Part shown: positions 7,150-15,233 of the stretch, one piece after another
How the letters are laid out: each line of letters begins with the position of its first letter
How positions within the stretch are numbered: the first letter of the stretch is position 1
Source: Patescibacteria group bacterium
GTDB taxonomy: Bacteria > Patescibacteriota > Patescibacteriia > 2-12-FULL-60-25
Direction: 5' to 3'
DNA length: 64,000 nt
NCBI GenBank assembly: GCA_028688515.1
Contig: JAQTXZ010000001.1
Location: 310,001-374,000 of the forward strand
Position numbers and translations under genes: made by a program
The notes under the pieces: generated by a model
What the model was told of the DNA's origin: nothing
The model's input: only the letters and a program-made list of their open reading frames with translations
Databases searched by the model: none

Positions 7150-9872
7150 TGCAAGCTGTCGTTTGTTCCAAATGTAACGGTGATCCTCGCGGATCGCGTT
7201 CTTGCAATCAGTGCAAAGGCGCGGGGATTGGTATACAGAGCGAGGAAGGTTTTTTGGTTTGGGCGACAGAAATCAACGAAGTATCAAGCGCGTTGCGAAA
7301 GTTGCGCATCAAAGTCAACGCAATAGTTCATTTGGCGCTGATGACAGTCATTGTACTTTGTTTGATTGCATTTTTTGCAAGCGTGATTCCAAACTACACG
7401 ATCGAGGACGTTCAAACTTGGTTGTTTTGGACTTCGGGTCATTGGTTTGTGACGGTTTTTTACGTTGCAATCGTTTTGACCGCGTACTTTGTCTTTCGCA
7501 TGAACGAGTTTACGGCGCAGGCCAAGGATTTGCCGGGGTGGATGGAACATACAACGTACCACGTACAACGTACAACGCCGGATCAAGGCGGCGAACGTGG
7601 TACGAAGTACGTGGTACGTGGTACGTCGTTCGAGGTCAGTCCGTTTTTTTCTCCGCAAGCAATCGAAGTCGTCGAAGCTGCATACAAGTTGGCAAAGGAT
7701 TTGGGCAGAGTGGAAGTTACGCCTGAGATTTTGTTTGCTGCGGTTTTATCTTCGCATGACGGTGCGTTGTTCATGGTGCGCATCGGCGTCTCGTTTGAAA
7801 AAATAAAAGAACCTTTGGTCAGATTGATGATGCGCGCATCTGCCGGCGTTCCGCCGATTGCTTTTTCGCGCGAATCAAAACGCGTTTTGGTTGCCGCTTA
7901 CGCGTTGGCAGACGAAACTCATCGAAAGCACGTGACGCCGATGGAAATATTTTTGCAGGCGTTTCAGGAAAGCGAAAAACTTCAAGAACTTTTGGATGAT
8001 TTGGGATTTCCTTTTTCTCACGTCTCACATGTGGCGCAGTGGGTTTTGTTGCAGTCGAAACTGCGCGAAGATCAGGAAAGGTTTGTCAGTCTCGCGCGTT
8101 TGAAACCAAAGTCGGTGATGAATCGCGCTATGACCGCACGTCAAACTTCGCTTTTGGATCGTTTCAGCGAAGATCTGACTTTGCTTGCGCGTCAGGGTTA
8201 TCTTGCGCCGATGGTTGGCAATCAAAACGTGATGGAAGAATTGCTGCGCGGTTTGGAAAGCGGTCAGCAAGGAGTCGTGCTTGTCGGCGAGACAGGAACG
8301 GGCAAGGCGGCGGTCGTTGAACAACTGGCGCGGCGCATGGTGGAGGAAGATGTGCCGGAAATACTTTTTGACAAACGCTTGGTGTCCGTAAACCTCGCTC
8401 AGGTCGTCGCAGCGGGAGAACCCGGGCTTGCAGCTGAGCGACTTTTGTCGATGCTTCACGAAGTTGCAATGTCGGGCAATATCGTTCTTGCGCTTTACGG
8501 AGTTGAGGCCCTGGTCGGTTTCGGGTCCGGACCAATGGATCTTGCGGAAACTCTCGCATCAGAAATGGACAAAGGCTATTGTCTTGTGATCGCGACGGCT
8601 ACTCCGCAGGCGTGGACGCAATACCTGGAACGTAGAAGTCTCGGCAAGAAACTGGTTAAGGTCGTCGTTCCTCCGGCTGATACGGATCAGACGATTAGCG
8701 TCTTGATGGTAAAATCCGGCGGCATCGAATATCAAAATAAAGTTTTCTTTTCTTACGCAGCACTGGAAAAAGCCGCATCGCTTGCATCCAGATATCTGCA
8801 TGATGTTGCCGCGCCGCAAAATGCGTTAAACGTTATTCGTGAGGCAGCCGTCGCGGTGCGCAAAACAAAAGGCGAGCAGGCGTTTGTGTCTGCGGAAGAT
8901 GTCGCTAAGATCGTGCATGATAAGACGAATATTCCAGTAGAAATGGTCACGCATGAAGAGTCAAAACAACTTATGAATCTGGAGGCGCGCATGCACGGCA
9001 GAATCATCGGTCAAGATGAAGCTGTCGTCTCGGTCGCTCGGGCTATCCGTCGTGCCAGAGCTGAATTGCGCGAAGGCAAACGTCCAATCGCAAACTTTTT
9101 GTTCTTGGGTCCGACAGGCGTCGGCAAAACCGAATGCGCCAAGACTCTTGCGCAGGAATATTTTGGAGATGAGACGGCAATGGTGCGCTTGGACATGTCT
9201 GAATATCAGGATCAGGCATCAATCGCAAAGATGATCGGCGCGGCAGGGGATGAGCGCGGGGGTTTGCTGACGGAGGCGGTGCGCAAAAAACCGTTCACAA
9301 TCGTCCTGCTGGATGAAATAGAAAAAGCACATTCAGAGATTTTGAATTTGTTTTTGCAAGTCATGGATGACGGTAGATTGACTGACGGTGTGGGACGGAC
9401 GATTGATTTTACAAATACGATTGTCATCATGACATCCAACGCGGGAACCGCATTCATCCAGTCTGCGATGTCCGAAGGACAATCGATTGAAAGAATAAAA
9501 ACCGCTTTGCTGGAACGCGAGCTTAAGAGCGTCTTTCGTCCGGAATTTTTGAACCGCTTTGACGGCGTCGTGGTCTTTAAACCTTTGACTCGCGACGAAG
9601 TAGTGCAAATTGCTTGGCTGATGTTGAATCAAATCGGCAAACGTCTTGAACTCAAAGGATTTAAATTTAGAGCGGAAGATAAAATCGTGGAGGATTTGGC
9701 TGACGCCGGTTTTGATCCGCAATTTGGTGCAAGACCAATGCGCCGCGTAATTCAAGATAGAGTAGAGACGCCTCTTGCTGATCTGTTATTGCAAAATCAA
9801 GCATCGCGCCGCGACACAATCGTTCTCGGTGATCACGGAGAGTTGAGGGTCGAGAAGGCGGGGGAGATTTAG
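7146..9872 (+). CDS. Membrane-anchored ClpC/ClpB-type AAA+ ATPase
   Basis: A ~908-residue protein with an unusual layout. It starts with a DnaJ-like CxxCxG zinc motif pair (CSKCNG, CNQCKGAG; residues ~8-25). Two membrane helices follow (about 60-85 and 97-117), then a Clp N-like domain (about 165-300) and two AAA+ modules. Module 1 has GETGTGKA where a Walker A has GK(S/T), and a Walker B region without acidic Asp-Glu (LALYGVEAL), so it is probably inactive. Module 2 has an intact Walker A (GPTGVGKT), Walker B (LLDEIEKAH), sensor 1 (MTSNAG), arginine finger (FRPEFLNRFD) and sensor 2 (GARPMRR). It is probably a protein unfoldase or disaggregase at the membrane. The start at 7146 overlaps the upstream stop. 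A repeat is inserted in frame after the second helix. Confidence 0.85.
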   Translation: MMQAVVCSKCNGDPRGSRSCNQCKGAGIGIQSEEGFLVWATEINEVSSALRKLRIKVNAIVHLALMTVIVLCLIAFFASVIPNYTIEDVQTWLFWTSGHWFVTVFYVAIVLTAYFVFRMNEFTAQAKDLPGWMEHTTYHVQRTTPDQGGERGTKYVVRGTSFEVSPFFSPQAIEVVEAAYKLAKDLGRVEVTPEILFAAVLSSHDGALFMVRIGVSFEKIKEPLVRLMMRASAGVPPIAFSRESKRVLVAAYALADETHRKHVTPMEIFLQAFQESEKLQELLDDLGFPFSHVSHVAQWVLLQSKLREDQERFVSLARLKPKSVMNRAMTARQTSLLDRFSEDLTLLARQGYLAPMVGNQNVMEELLRGLESGQQGVVLVGETGTGKAAVVEQLARRMVEEDVPEILFDKRLVSVNLAQVVAAGEPGLAAERLLSMLHEVAMSGNIVLALYGVEALVGFGSGPMDLAETLASEMDKGYCLVIATATPQAWTQYLERRSLGKKLVKVVVPPADTDQTISVLMVKSGGIEYQNKVFFSYAALEKAASLASRYLHDVAAPQNALNVIREAAVAVRKTKGEQAFVSAEDVAKIVHDKTNIPVEMVTHEESKQLMNLEARMHGRIIGQDEAVVSVARAIRRARAELREGKRPIANFLFLGPTGVGKTECAKTLAQEYFGDETAMVRLDMSEYQDQASIAKMIGAAGDERGGLLTEAVRKKPFTIVLLDEIEKAHSEILNLFLQVMDDGRLTDGVGRTIDFTNTIVIMTSNAGTAFIQSAMSEGQSIERIKTALLERELKSVFRPEFLNRFDGVVVFKPLTRDEVVQIAWLMLNQIGKRLELKGFKFRAEDKIVEDLADAGFDPQFGARPMRRVIQDRVETPLADLLLQNQASRRDTIVLGDHGELRVEKAGEI
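7552..7636. repeat. Palindromic GTAC-rich repeat inserted in frame in the Clp-like gene
   Basis: ACAACGTACCACGTACAACG on one side and GTGGTACGAAGTACGTGGTA on the other form a hairpin, translated as about 28 residues between the membrane helices and the Clp N domain. A related palindrome is intergenic at 19398-19458. Confidence 0.8.
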
Positions 9873-9894
9873 GTCGCTCCGATCCAACGCTGCG

Positions 9895-9945
9895 ACCTCA
9901 CCCCTGCCCCTCTCCCACAAAAGCAGGAGAGGGGTTCTGAACGCG
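9895..9945. repeat. Dispersed CCCCTCTCCC palindromic repeat
   Basis: CCTCACCCCTGCCCCTCTCC pairs with GGAGAGGGG; same family as 1786-1832 and 38146-38190. The 9873-10361 interval holds this, a truncated GIY-YIG gene and further repeats. Confidence 0.7.
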
Positions 9946-10041
9946 CTTGCTTCTGTGATTCGACTTCTGTCATCCTGAGCGGAACGAAGTCAGTAAAGAT
10001 TATTTCTTGACGGAGTGGAGTCGAAGGATCTGGTTTGCAAT

Positions 10042-10299
10042 ATGATGTATAAATCCTATTTTGTTTACATAATGTCGAGTAAGTCAGCAGTTTTATATAT
10101 TGGAGTAACAAGTAATTTAGAAATTCGGGTACAGCAGCATAAGTTGAGTTCGATTGATGGTTTTACCAAAAAATATAAATGCGATAGAGCGGTGGGAGAG
10201 TACGATCCAGATCCTTCGATTCCGTCGGACTCCACTCAGGATGACAAAGGGGGATGGATTCCCGCCTCAGCTAACCGCGGGAATGACAAAAGCCAATGA
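10042..10299 (+). pseudogene. GIY-YIG endonuclease fragment truncated by a repeat
   Basis: The first ~50 codons encode the start of a small standalone GIY-YIG nuclease (SYFVYIMSSKSAVLYIGVTS, then QQHKLSS, then GFTKKYKCDRAV). The match stops abruptly where a dispersed repeat (GATCCTTCGATTCCGTCGGA) begins, and the rest of the frame is translated repeat. The conserved catalytic Glu/Arg part of the family (EAI-REKQIK region) is missing. It is therefore a remnant, although the frame remains open. Confidence 0.75.
10205..10297. repeat. Dispersed GGATTCCCGCC / GGAATGACA repeat
   Basis: TCCGTCGGACTCCACTCAGG, GATGACAAAGGGGGATGGAT and CGCGGGAATGACA elements as in other copies. It truncates the GIY-YIG gene. 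Confidence 0.7.
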
Positions 10300-10361
10300 C
10301 AGAGAGGTAGAGCTTCGGTCGAAATGACTCAACCTTTCATTTATGCTAAATTAGCAATCGC

Positions 10362-11438
10362 ATGAGTCAGCAAACGTTGTTGCTTGTAAGTTGTACGATC
10401 TTGATCGGCACGGCTTTATTGTCGTTTGTTTTGACTTTTGCCAGCCGTCGATTAGCCATCAAATACAAAGCTTTGGACATCCCCAAGAATCCTCGTAAGA
10501 TCCATAAATCGCCGATTCCGCTTTGGGGAGGTCTTGGAATTTCTCTGGCTTTGGTTATTGGAGTCTTGGTCATTGGCTATTTCGACGCACATCTTAATTG
10601 GCAAATAATCGGATTTTTGATCGGCGTAGTCATCTTATGTGTCGGAGGGATGTTGGATGACGTTTTTGAATTTAAAGCTTGGCAGAGTCTTATTTTTCCG
10701 TTGTTGGCGTCCATTGTCGTGATTTTGACGGGTACGACGATTGTCCACGTTACTAATCCAGGGACGTCTTCCGCATTGTTTTTGAACTGGTGGACGTGGC
10801 ATCCACTTGTGAATTTGACTTTGACTCTGCCCAGCGATTTGCTGACTTTGATTTGGTTGATGGTTGCAATTTATGCGACAAAGATTACGGACGGCTTGGA
10901 TGGTTTGGTGACCGGCATTACCATCATCGGAGCGACTATGGTTGGTTTGCTTTCGGCGATGCAGACTTATTATCAGCCAATTTCCGTTTTGCTGGCATCC
11001 GCGGTCGGAGGATCGTATCTCGGTTTTTTGCCAAAGAATATTCATCCTGCAAAACAGTTTTTGGGAGAGGCAGGGAGTACCATCGCAGGTTTTTGTCTTG
11101 GCTTTCTCGCAATCGTCTCCAGCGCAAAGATTGCAATCGCCTTGGCTGTCCTGGCGATTCCCGTCGCCGACGTTGCTTTTGTTGTGTTTCGTCGACTGTT
11201 GAGCGGTCACTCGCCATTTTCTGCAGACTCGTCGCATTTGCATTTTAGACTTCTGGCCGCAGGTATTTCGCATCGCAATATCGTCATTTTACTTTGGATA
11301 GTTTCTGCGGCGGCCGGAGTCGTCGCTTTGACAATGCAAACGCGCGGCAAGATTTTTTTGGTTGTCACGTTGGCTTTGCTGACAGTGCTCGTATCGTGGC
11401 TGGCAGATCGTGAGATTAAGCGTCGTGGCAAACTATGA
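10362..11438 (+). CDS. Undecaprenyl-phosphate sugar-1-phosphate transferase (WecA/TagO/MraY family)
   Basis: A 358-residue polytopic membrane enzyme of glycosyltransferase family 4. It would transfer a sugar-1-phosphate (typically GlcNAc-1-P) from a UDP-sugar to undecaprenyl phosphate, starting a surface glycan. Visible motifs are HKSPIPLWGGLG (about residues 49-60), the Mg-binding GMLDDV, KITDGLDG with the catalytic-loop Asp, LGEAGST and the C-terminal SSHLHFRLL, which resembles the HLHH loop of WecA/TagO more than MraY. A TGCTAAATT -10-like element lies ten bases before the ATG. It overlaps the DUF192 gene by four bases. Confidence 0.88.
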   Translation: MSQQTLLLVSCTILIGTALLSFVLTFASRRLAIKYKALDIPKNPRKIHKSPIPLWGGLGISLALVIGVLVIGYFDAHLNWQIIGFLIGVVILCVGGMLDDVFEFKAWQSLIFPLLASIVVILTGTTIVHVTNPGTSSALFLNWWTWHPLVNLTLTLPSDLLTLIWLMVAIYATKITDGLDGLVTGITIIGATMVGLLSAMQTYYQPISVLLASAVGGSYLGFLPKNIHPAKQFLGEAGSTIAGFCLGFLAIVSSAKIAIALAVLAIPVADVAFVVFRRLLSGHSPFSADSSHLHFRLLAAGISHRNIVILLWIVSAAAGVVALTMQTRGKIFLVVTLALLTVLVSWLADREIKRRGKL

Positions 11439-11869
11439 AATCGATTAAAGCTCTGACACTGACCGGCGCATTGATGATGCTATTCCTTTTGATTTTGATT
11501 GTGCCAAGCAAAAGCTCTGCCAGAGTTGACGTCAACGGCCATAACTTTGTCGTGCGCATCGCCTCGACTCAAGCTGCCAGGGAACAGGGTTTGGCGGGTT
11601 GGATGAAGTTAGACGATGATCAGGGCATGTTTTTTGTGTTTGATAAACCTGATTATTATGTTTTTTGGATGAAAGGTATGTTGATTCCGATCGACATCAT
11701 TTTCATTACAGATGGACGTATCGTCGATATGGCGAAGAATATGCAGCCGCCAAAACCAGGGCAAGATCCGGCTATGTATCAGTCCATGCAGCCTGCGGAC
11801 AGTGTACTCGAAGTCAAAGCAGGAACAGTCGAACGGCTCGGGTGGAAAGAGGGGATGCGAGTCAAGTGA
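11435..11869 (+). CDS. DUF192 family secreted/anchored protein
   Basis: A 144-residue protein with a hydrophobic N-terminal signal or anchor (about residues 9-28) and a DUF192 domain. The family core is visible: REQGLAGWMKL, GMFFVFDKPDYYVFWMKGML, PIDIIFI and VLEVKAGTVERLGWKEGM. The family has no settled biochemical function; members are usually exported beta-barrel-like domains. It overlaps the WecA/TagO-type gene by four bases and is probably co-transcribed with it. Confidence 0.85.
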   Translation: MKSIKALTLTGALMMLFLLILIVPSKSSARVDVNGHNFVVRIASTQAAREQGLAGWMKLDDDQGMFFVFDKPDYYVFWMKGMLIPIDIIFITDGRIVDMAKNMQPPKPGQDPAMYQSMQPADSVLEVKAGTVERLGWKEGMRVK

Positions 11870-11917
11870 TTGGCTGTTATGTTTATACACATGTGGGACG
11901 TCAGGGCGGTGTAAGTG

Positions 11918-11926
11918 TGCTATAAT
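11918..11926 (+). promoter_or_regulatory. Extended -10 promoter of surface protein gene 1
   Basis: TGCTATAAT-type element with TATAAT at 11921-11926. Unlike the leaderless cases, it leaves a ~30-base leader before ATG 11962, with no clear SD. Confidence 0.65.
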
Positions 11927-11961
11927 ATACATATTAATTTTTTACATCGCGTTTTTGTTAT

Positions 11962-14900
11962 ATGAACTTTTTAAAGAATAGAATATCTATCGGCGCCGGG
12001 CTTAAGGTGTTGATGGGGTTTTTTGTTGCACTTGCATTTATGTTGTCGCAACAATCGCTGGTCAATGCTGCCGCAACTTGCACATTTGCAAGTGTTGGTG
12101 ACAGTGATTGGGATACGGTGGGTAACTGGTCCGGTTGTGTCGGTCCACCGACAAACGGAACGGATGTAGTCATTCCCGCAGGAACAACCACCCAGCTTTC
12201 GGCAGATGGTGCGGGTTTAAGCATTACTATAGGTGCCGGGTCGACACTTGATTTAAATGGTAAAACACTTGAGGTTAAGGGTAATTGGACAAACAGTGGT
12301 GTGTTAACGGGGAACGGCACGACGACATTCACTAATACCGGTGATAGAATAATCAATGCCGAACCGAATTTTTATAATGTCATCATTCAACACAATTCGG
12401 GGACGTCTACTTTGGGCGGCAATGTTACAACGACAGGCTTCTTTAAAATTTTTTCTGAAATAGATCAGACATTGGCACTGGCCGGTTTTACTTTGCGTGT
12501 AGGTGGGAACTGGCTCGATCAAGGCGGATCCGGCATTTGGCAAAACGACACCGGAACAGTTGAGTTTAATGGAACGGCAGCGCAGTCAATCAGTGCTGAA
12601 GAGTTCTTCAATAATTTAAAAATCAATAAAACGGCCGGGACTGCCACATTGACAGGTAATGTGACTTCAACAGGCACATTGACGATACAAGATGGAACTC
12701 TTGCCGCAGGCGCTTACACGATTAATGTTGGATCGCATTGGGTGAATTCCGGTGGTACTTTTGAAGGTGGAACAGGTGTTGTTAAGTTTTATAACGGTGC
12801 CGGTGATCAAGAAATATCTGCAGAAACCGGTTTTTACGACGTGCACATGACCAAGGCCACTAACAATTTAACTCTGACCGGCAATGTGACCATCGGGCAT
12901 GATTTGATAACTTATGGTGGGGGCACATTTAATTCCGCAGCCCTAGCTCTCTCCGTTACCGGCGCATCCACCATCGGTTTGGGTACGACGGTCACCTCGA
13001 CCTCTGGCGTATTGACCTTCACGGGAGCTGTGACCAGCGCGGGTAATATTGGTTCGAGTACTGGCAATAAACTCTTCGGTTCAACTCTGACCAACACCGG
13101 CGTCTTGAGCGTTGGCTCTGGTACGGCCACCAGCACGGGAGCTTTGACTGGTGCGGGTACAATCACCAATAACAGCGGTACTTTGGTCGCTTCTTCCACT
13201 TTGGCTTTCACAACATACAACGGTAACACGGGTACCTTGAGACTGTGGGGTCTTGGTTCACCCAGCATCACTGGCGCCACTTTCTACAATCTTGACATGA
13301 AGAAATCAGCCGGTACTGCCACTATCATCACCAATCCGGCAATCGTGAGCGGTGCTCTAACCACCACGGGCGCAGGCAAACTGGATTTGGTGGCTCAAAC
13401 CCTGACCGTCACCGGCGCATCCACCATCGGTTCAGGTACAACAGTCACCTCGACTTCCGGTGACCTGACCTTTGCGGGCGTCACCAACGTGGGTAGCTTG
13501 GGCACGGTCTCGGGTAACCAGATTATGACTTCCATGACCAACTCCGGTACTTGGGAACTCGGTGCGGAATCAACCTCCACCGGTGTCGTTACCAACACGG
13601 GCACGCTTTATCTTCGCAGCAACACTTTGCATGTAGGAGGCAACTGGACAGACTCAAGCGGTACTTTGACTCCCGGCACAGGCACAATCGAAATCAACGG
13701 CACGGGCGCACAATCGATCTCTGCCGATGACACCATGTACGATCTGACCATTAACAAAACAGCTGGCACGGCGACACTCACGGGCAACGTCACCACCACG
13801 GATAATTTGACCATCACTAACGGTACTTTGGACATAGATAGCTACACCTTTTCAGTTGGTGGTGATTACTCCAATGATGACACATTGGATGGAGGTACTG
13901 GTACGGTCAAGTTCAACGGCACGGGTGCACAGTCCATCGGCACGGAAGCTAACTTCTATGCCCTGACCATTTCCAAGACTGCGGGCACGGCTACTATGGT
14001 CGGTCACGTCTCAACCACCAACATGACCGTCACCGACGGCACCTTGGCCGTGGCTGACAAAATCCTCTACGTCTCCGGCACATATGACAACGCCGATACG
14101 GTCAGTTTGACCACGGGCAAGATCAAGAGCGCAGCTGAACAAATCGCTTTCGTCAATTCCTCCGGCGTGGAACAGACCAGCTATACAACCCCGAGCAACG
14201 TCTATCTGCAAATTGAGGACCAGAATCAAAACTTGCTCGCCGGGACTGCCGAAACCATGACCGTCACCTTCTCGGGCAATGCCATTTCGGGCAGCGACTC
14301 TGATACCATTACTTTGACAGAGACGGGTATCGCCACCGGCATCTTCCGCTCGGCAGCCATTCCGTTTATCACTTCTCCGGTTATTCATGCCAACAACGAC
14401 GAATGGGAAGTTTCAAACTCAGGCGTAGGCACAGAGTCCTTCACTGATTCGCAAGACTCATCAGATACGGGTACGGATACTGTGACATTGGTTTACTCTG
14501 CGGCCACTGTCGGCGGAACGGGTGGCGGAGGCGGCGGTGGAGGCATCCTGCCCGTGACGACCGAATATCAGTCGTCAATCAGTGATCCAAACCGTTCAGC
14601 TAACTTGACCAATCTGTCTGCTATGGGATTGAACACCAACTCCTTGGTCAAGCTCCCGGATGACGGCAACCTTGATACTCAAGAAGACAGTGCGGTTTAC
14701 TTTATCGGTAAAGACGGCAAGAGACACGCTTTCCCAAATTCAAGAGTATATTCAACCTGGTACAACGATTTTGACGGAGTAATAGTCATCTCCTCCGATA
14801 AGCTGGCCAGTGTTCCATTGGGTTCAAACGTCCGCTACAGACCGGGTTCTAAAATGCTTAAGTTCACCACTGATCCCAAAGTCTATGCAGTCGATGCTCA

Positions 14901-15099
14901 TGGCGTGCTTGACTGGGTCAAGACAGAAGATGTGGCCAAGTCTCTCTACGGAGACACTTGGAACACCAAGATTGACGACATGTCAGACGCTTTCTTTGGC
15001 AACTACAACTTTGGCACGGAGATTAGCTCCGCATCAGACTTTAGCCCCGCAGCCGTCATGAGCTCCATACTCACGGTGAGCGATGACTACGGGTGGTAA
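11962..15099 (+). CDS. Giant repetitive surface (S-layer-like) protein 1
   Basis: A 1045-residue secreted protein. It has a signal peptide (about residues 1-36, ending VNAAA) and then ~780 residues of Thr/Gly/Ser/Asn-rich beta-strand repeats (units such as LTVTGASTIGSGTTVTSTSG and TAGTATLTGNV). A region with SYTTPSNVYLQIEDQNQNLL follows, then a polyglycine linker and a ~170-residue C-terminal domain (DSAVYFIGKDGKRHAFPN, YAVDAHGVLDWV). A related C-terminal domain ends the D,D-carboxypeptidase at 61906, so it may attach to the wall or surface. Residues ~470-858 are encoded by DNA identical to the next gene. Own promoter and terminator. Probably an S-layer, adhesin or fibre component. Confidence 0.85.
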   Translation: MNFLKNRISIGAGLKVLMGFFVALAFMLSQQSLVNAAATCTFASVGDSDWDTVGNWSGCVGPPTNGTDVVIPAGTTTQLSADGAGLSITIGAGSTLDLNGKTLEVKGNWTNSGVLTGNGTTTFTNTGDRIINAEPNFYNVIIQHNSGTSTLGGNVTTTGFFKIFSEIDQTLALAGFTLRVGGNWLDQGGSGIWQNDTGTVEFNGTAAQSISAEEFFNNLKINKTAGTATLTGNVTSTGTLTIQDGTLAAGAYTINVGSHWVNSGGTFEGGTGVVKFYNGAGDQEISAETGFYDVHMTKATNNLTLTGNVTIGHDLITYGGGTFNSAALALSVTGASTIGLGTTVTSTSGVLTFTGAVTSAGNIGSSTGNKLFGSTLTNTGVLSVGSGTATSTGALTGAGTITNNSGTLVASSTLAFTTYNGNTGTLRLWGLGSPSITGATFYNLDMKKSAGTATIITNPAIVSGALTTTGAGKLDLVAQTLTVTGASTIGSGTTVTSTSGDLTFAGVTNVGSLGTVSGNQIMTSMTNSGTWELGAESTSTGVVTNTGTLYLRSNTLHVGGNWTDSSGTLTPGTGTIEINGTGAQSISADDTMYDLTINKTAGTATLTGNVTTTDNLTITNGTLDIDSYTFSVGGDYSNDDTLDGGTGTVKFNGTGAQSIGTEANFYALTISKTAGTATMVGHVSTTNMTVTDGTLAVADKILYVSGTYDNADTVSLTTGKIKSAAEQIAFVNSSGVEQTSYTTPSNVYLQIEDQNQNLLAGTAETMTVTFSGNAISGSDSDTITLTETGIATGIFRSAAIPFITSPVIHANNDEWEVSNSGVGTESFTDSQDSSDTGTDTVTLVYSAATVGGTGGGGGGGGILPVTTEYQSSISDPNRSANLTNLSAMGLNTNSLVKLPDDGNLDTQEDSAVYFIGKDGKRHAFPNSRVYSTWYNDFDGVIVISSDKLASVPLGSNVRYRPGSKMLKFTTDPKVYAVDAHGVLDWVKTEDVAKSLYGDTWNTKIDDMSDAFFGNYNFGTEISSASDFSPAAVMSSILTVSDDYGW
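13369..14534. repeat. 1,166-bp block identical to 16413-17578 (copy 1)
   Basis: By eye, no difference from the copy exactly 3,044 bases downstream. Identity ends abruptly in the polyglycine-coding stretch on the right, and where GGGCGCAGG meets ATGGCGCAGG on the left. Confidence 0.9.
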
Positions 15100-15117
15100 A
15101 GATAAATAACGACAAAA

Positions 15118-15146
15118 AACCCCTGACTTTGGTCGGGGATTTTTGT
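15118..15146 (+). terminator. Intrinsic terminator of surface protein gene 1
   Basis: CCCCTGAC and GTCGGGG stem followed by ATTTTTG. Confidence 0.85.
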
Positions 15147-15187
15147 TTGGGGTTATGCACATGTTTGTTCTGCATCGGCACTGTTCA

Positions 15188-15196
15188 TGCTATAAT
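15188..15196 (+). promoter_or_regulatory. Extended -10 promoter of surface protein gene 2
   Basis: TGCTATAAT-type element with TATAAT at 15191-15196 and a ~31-base T-rich leader to ATG 15234. It resembles the promoter of surface protein gene 1. Confidence 0.65.
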
Positions 15197-15233
15197 AGTT
15201 CCATAATTCGTTTTTTTCATTATTTTTTTTCTT

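Noticed and set aside
12912-14388. Long minus-strand open frames opposite the surface protein genes
   Set aside because: They are Val/Pro-rich mirror images of the Thr/Gly repeats, recur identically in the duplicated block, and have no start signals.
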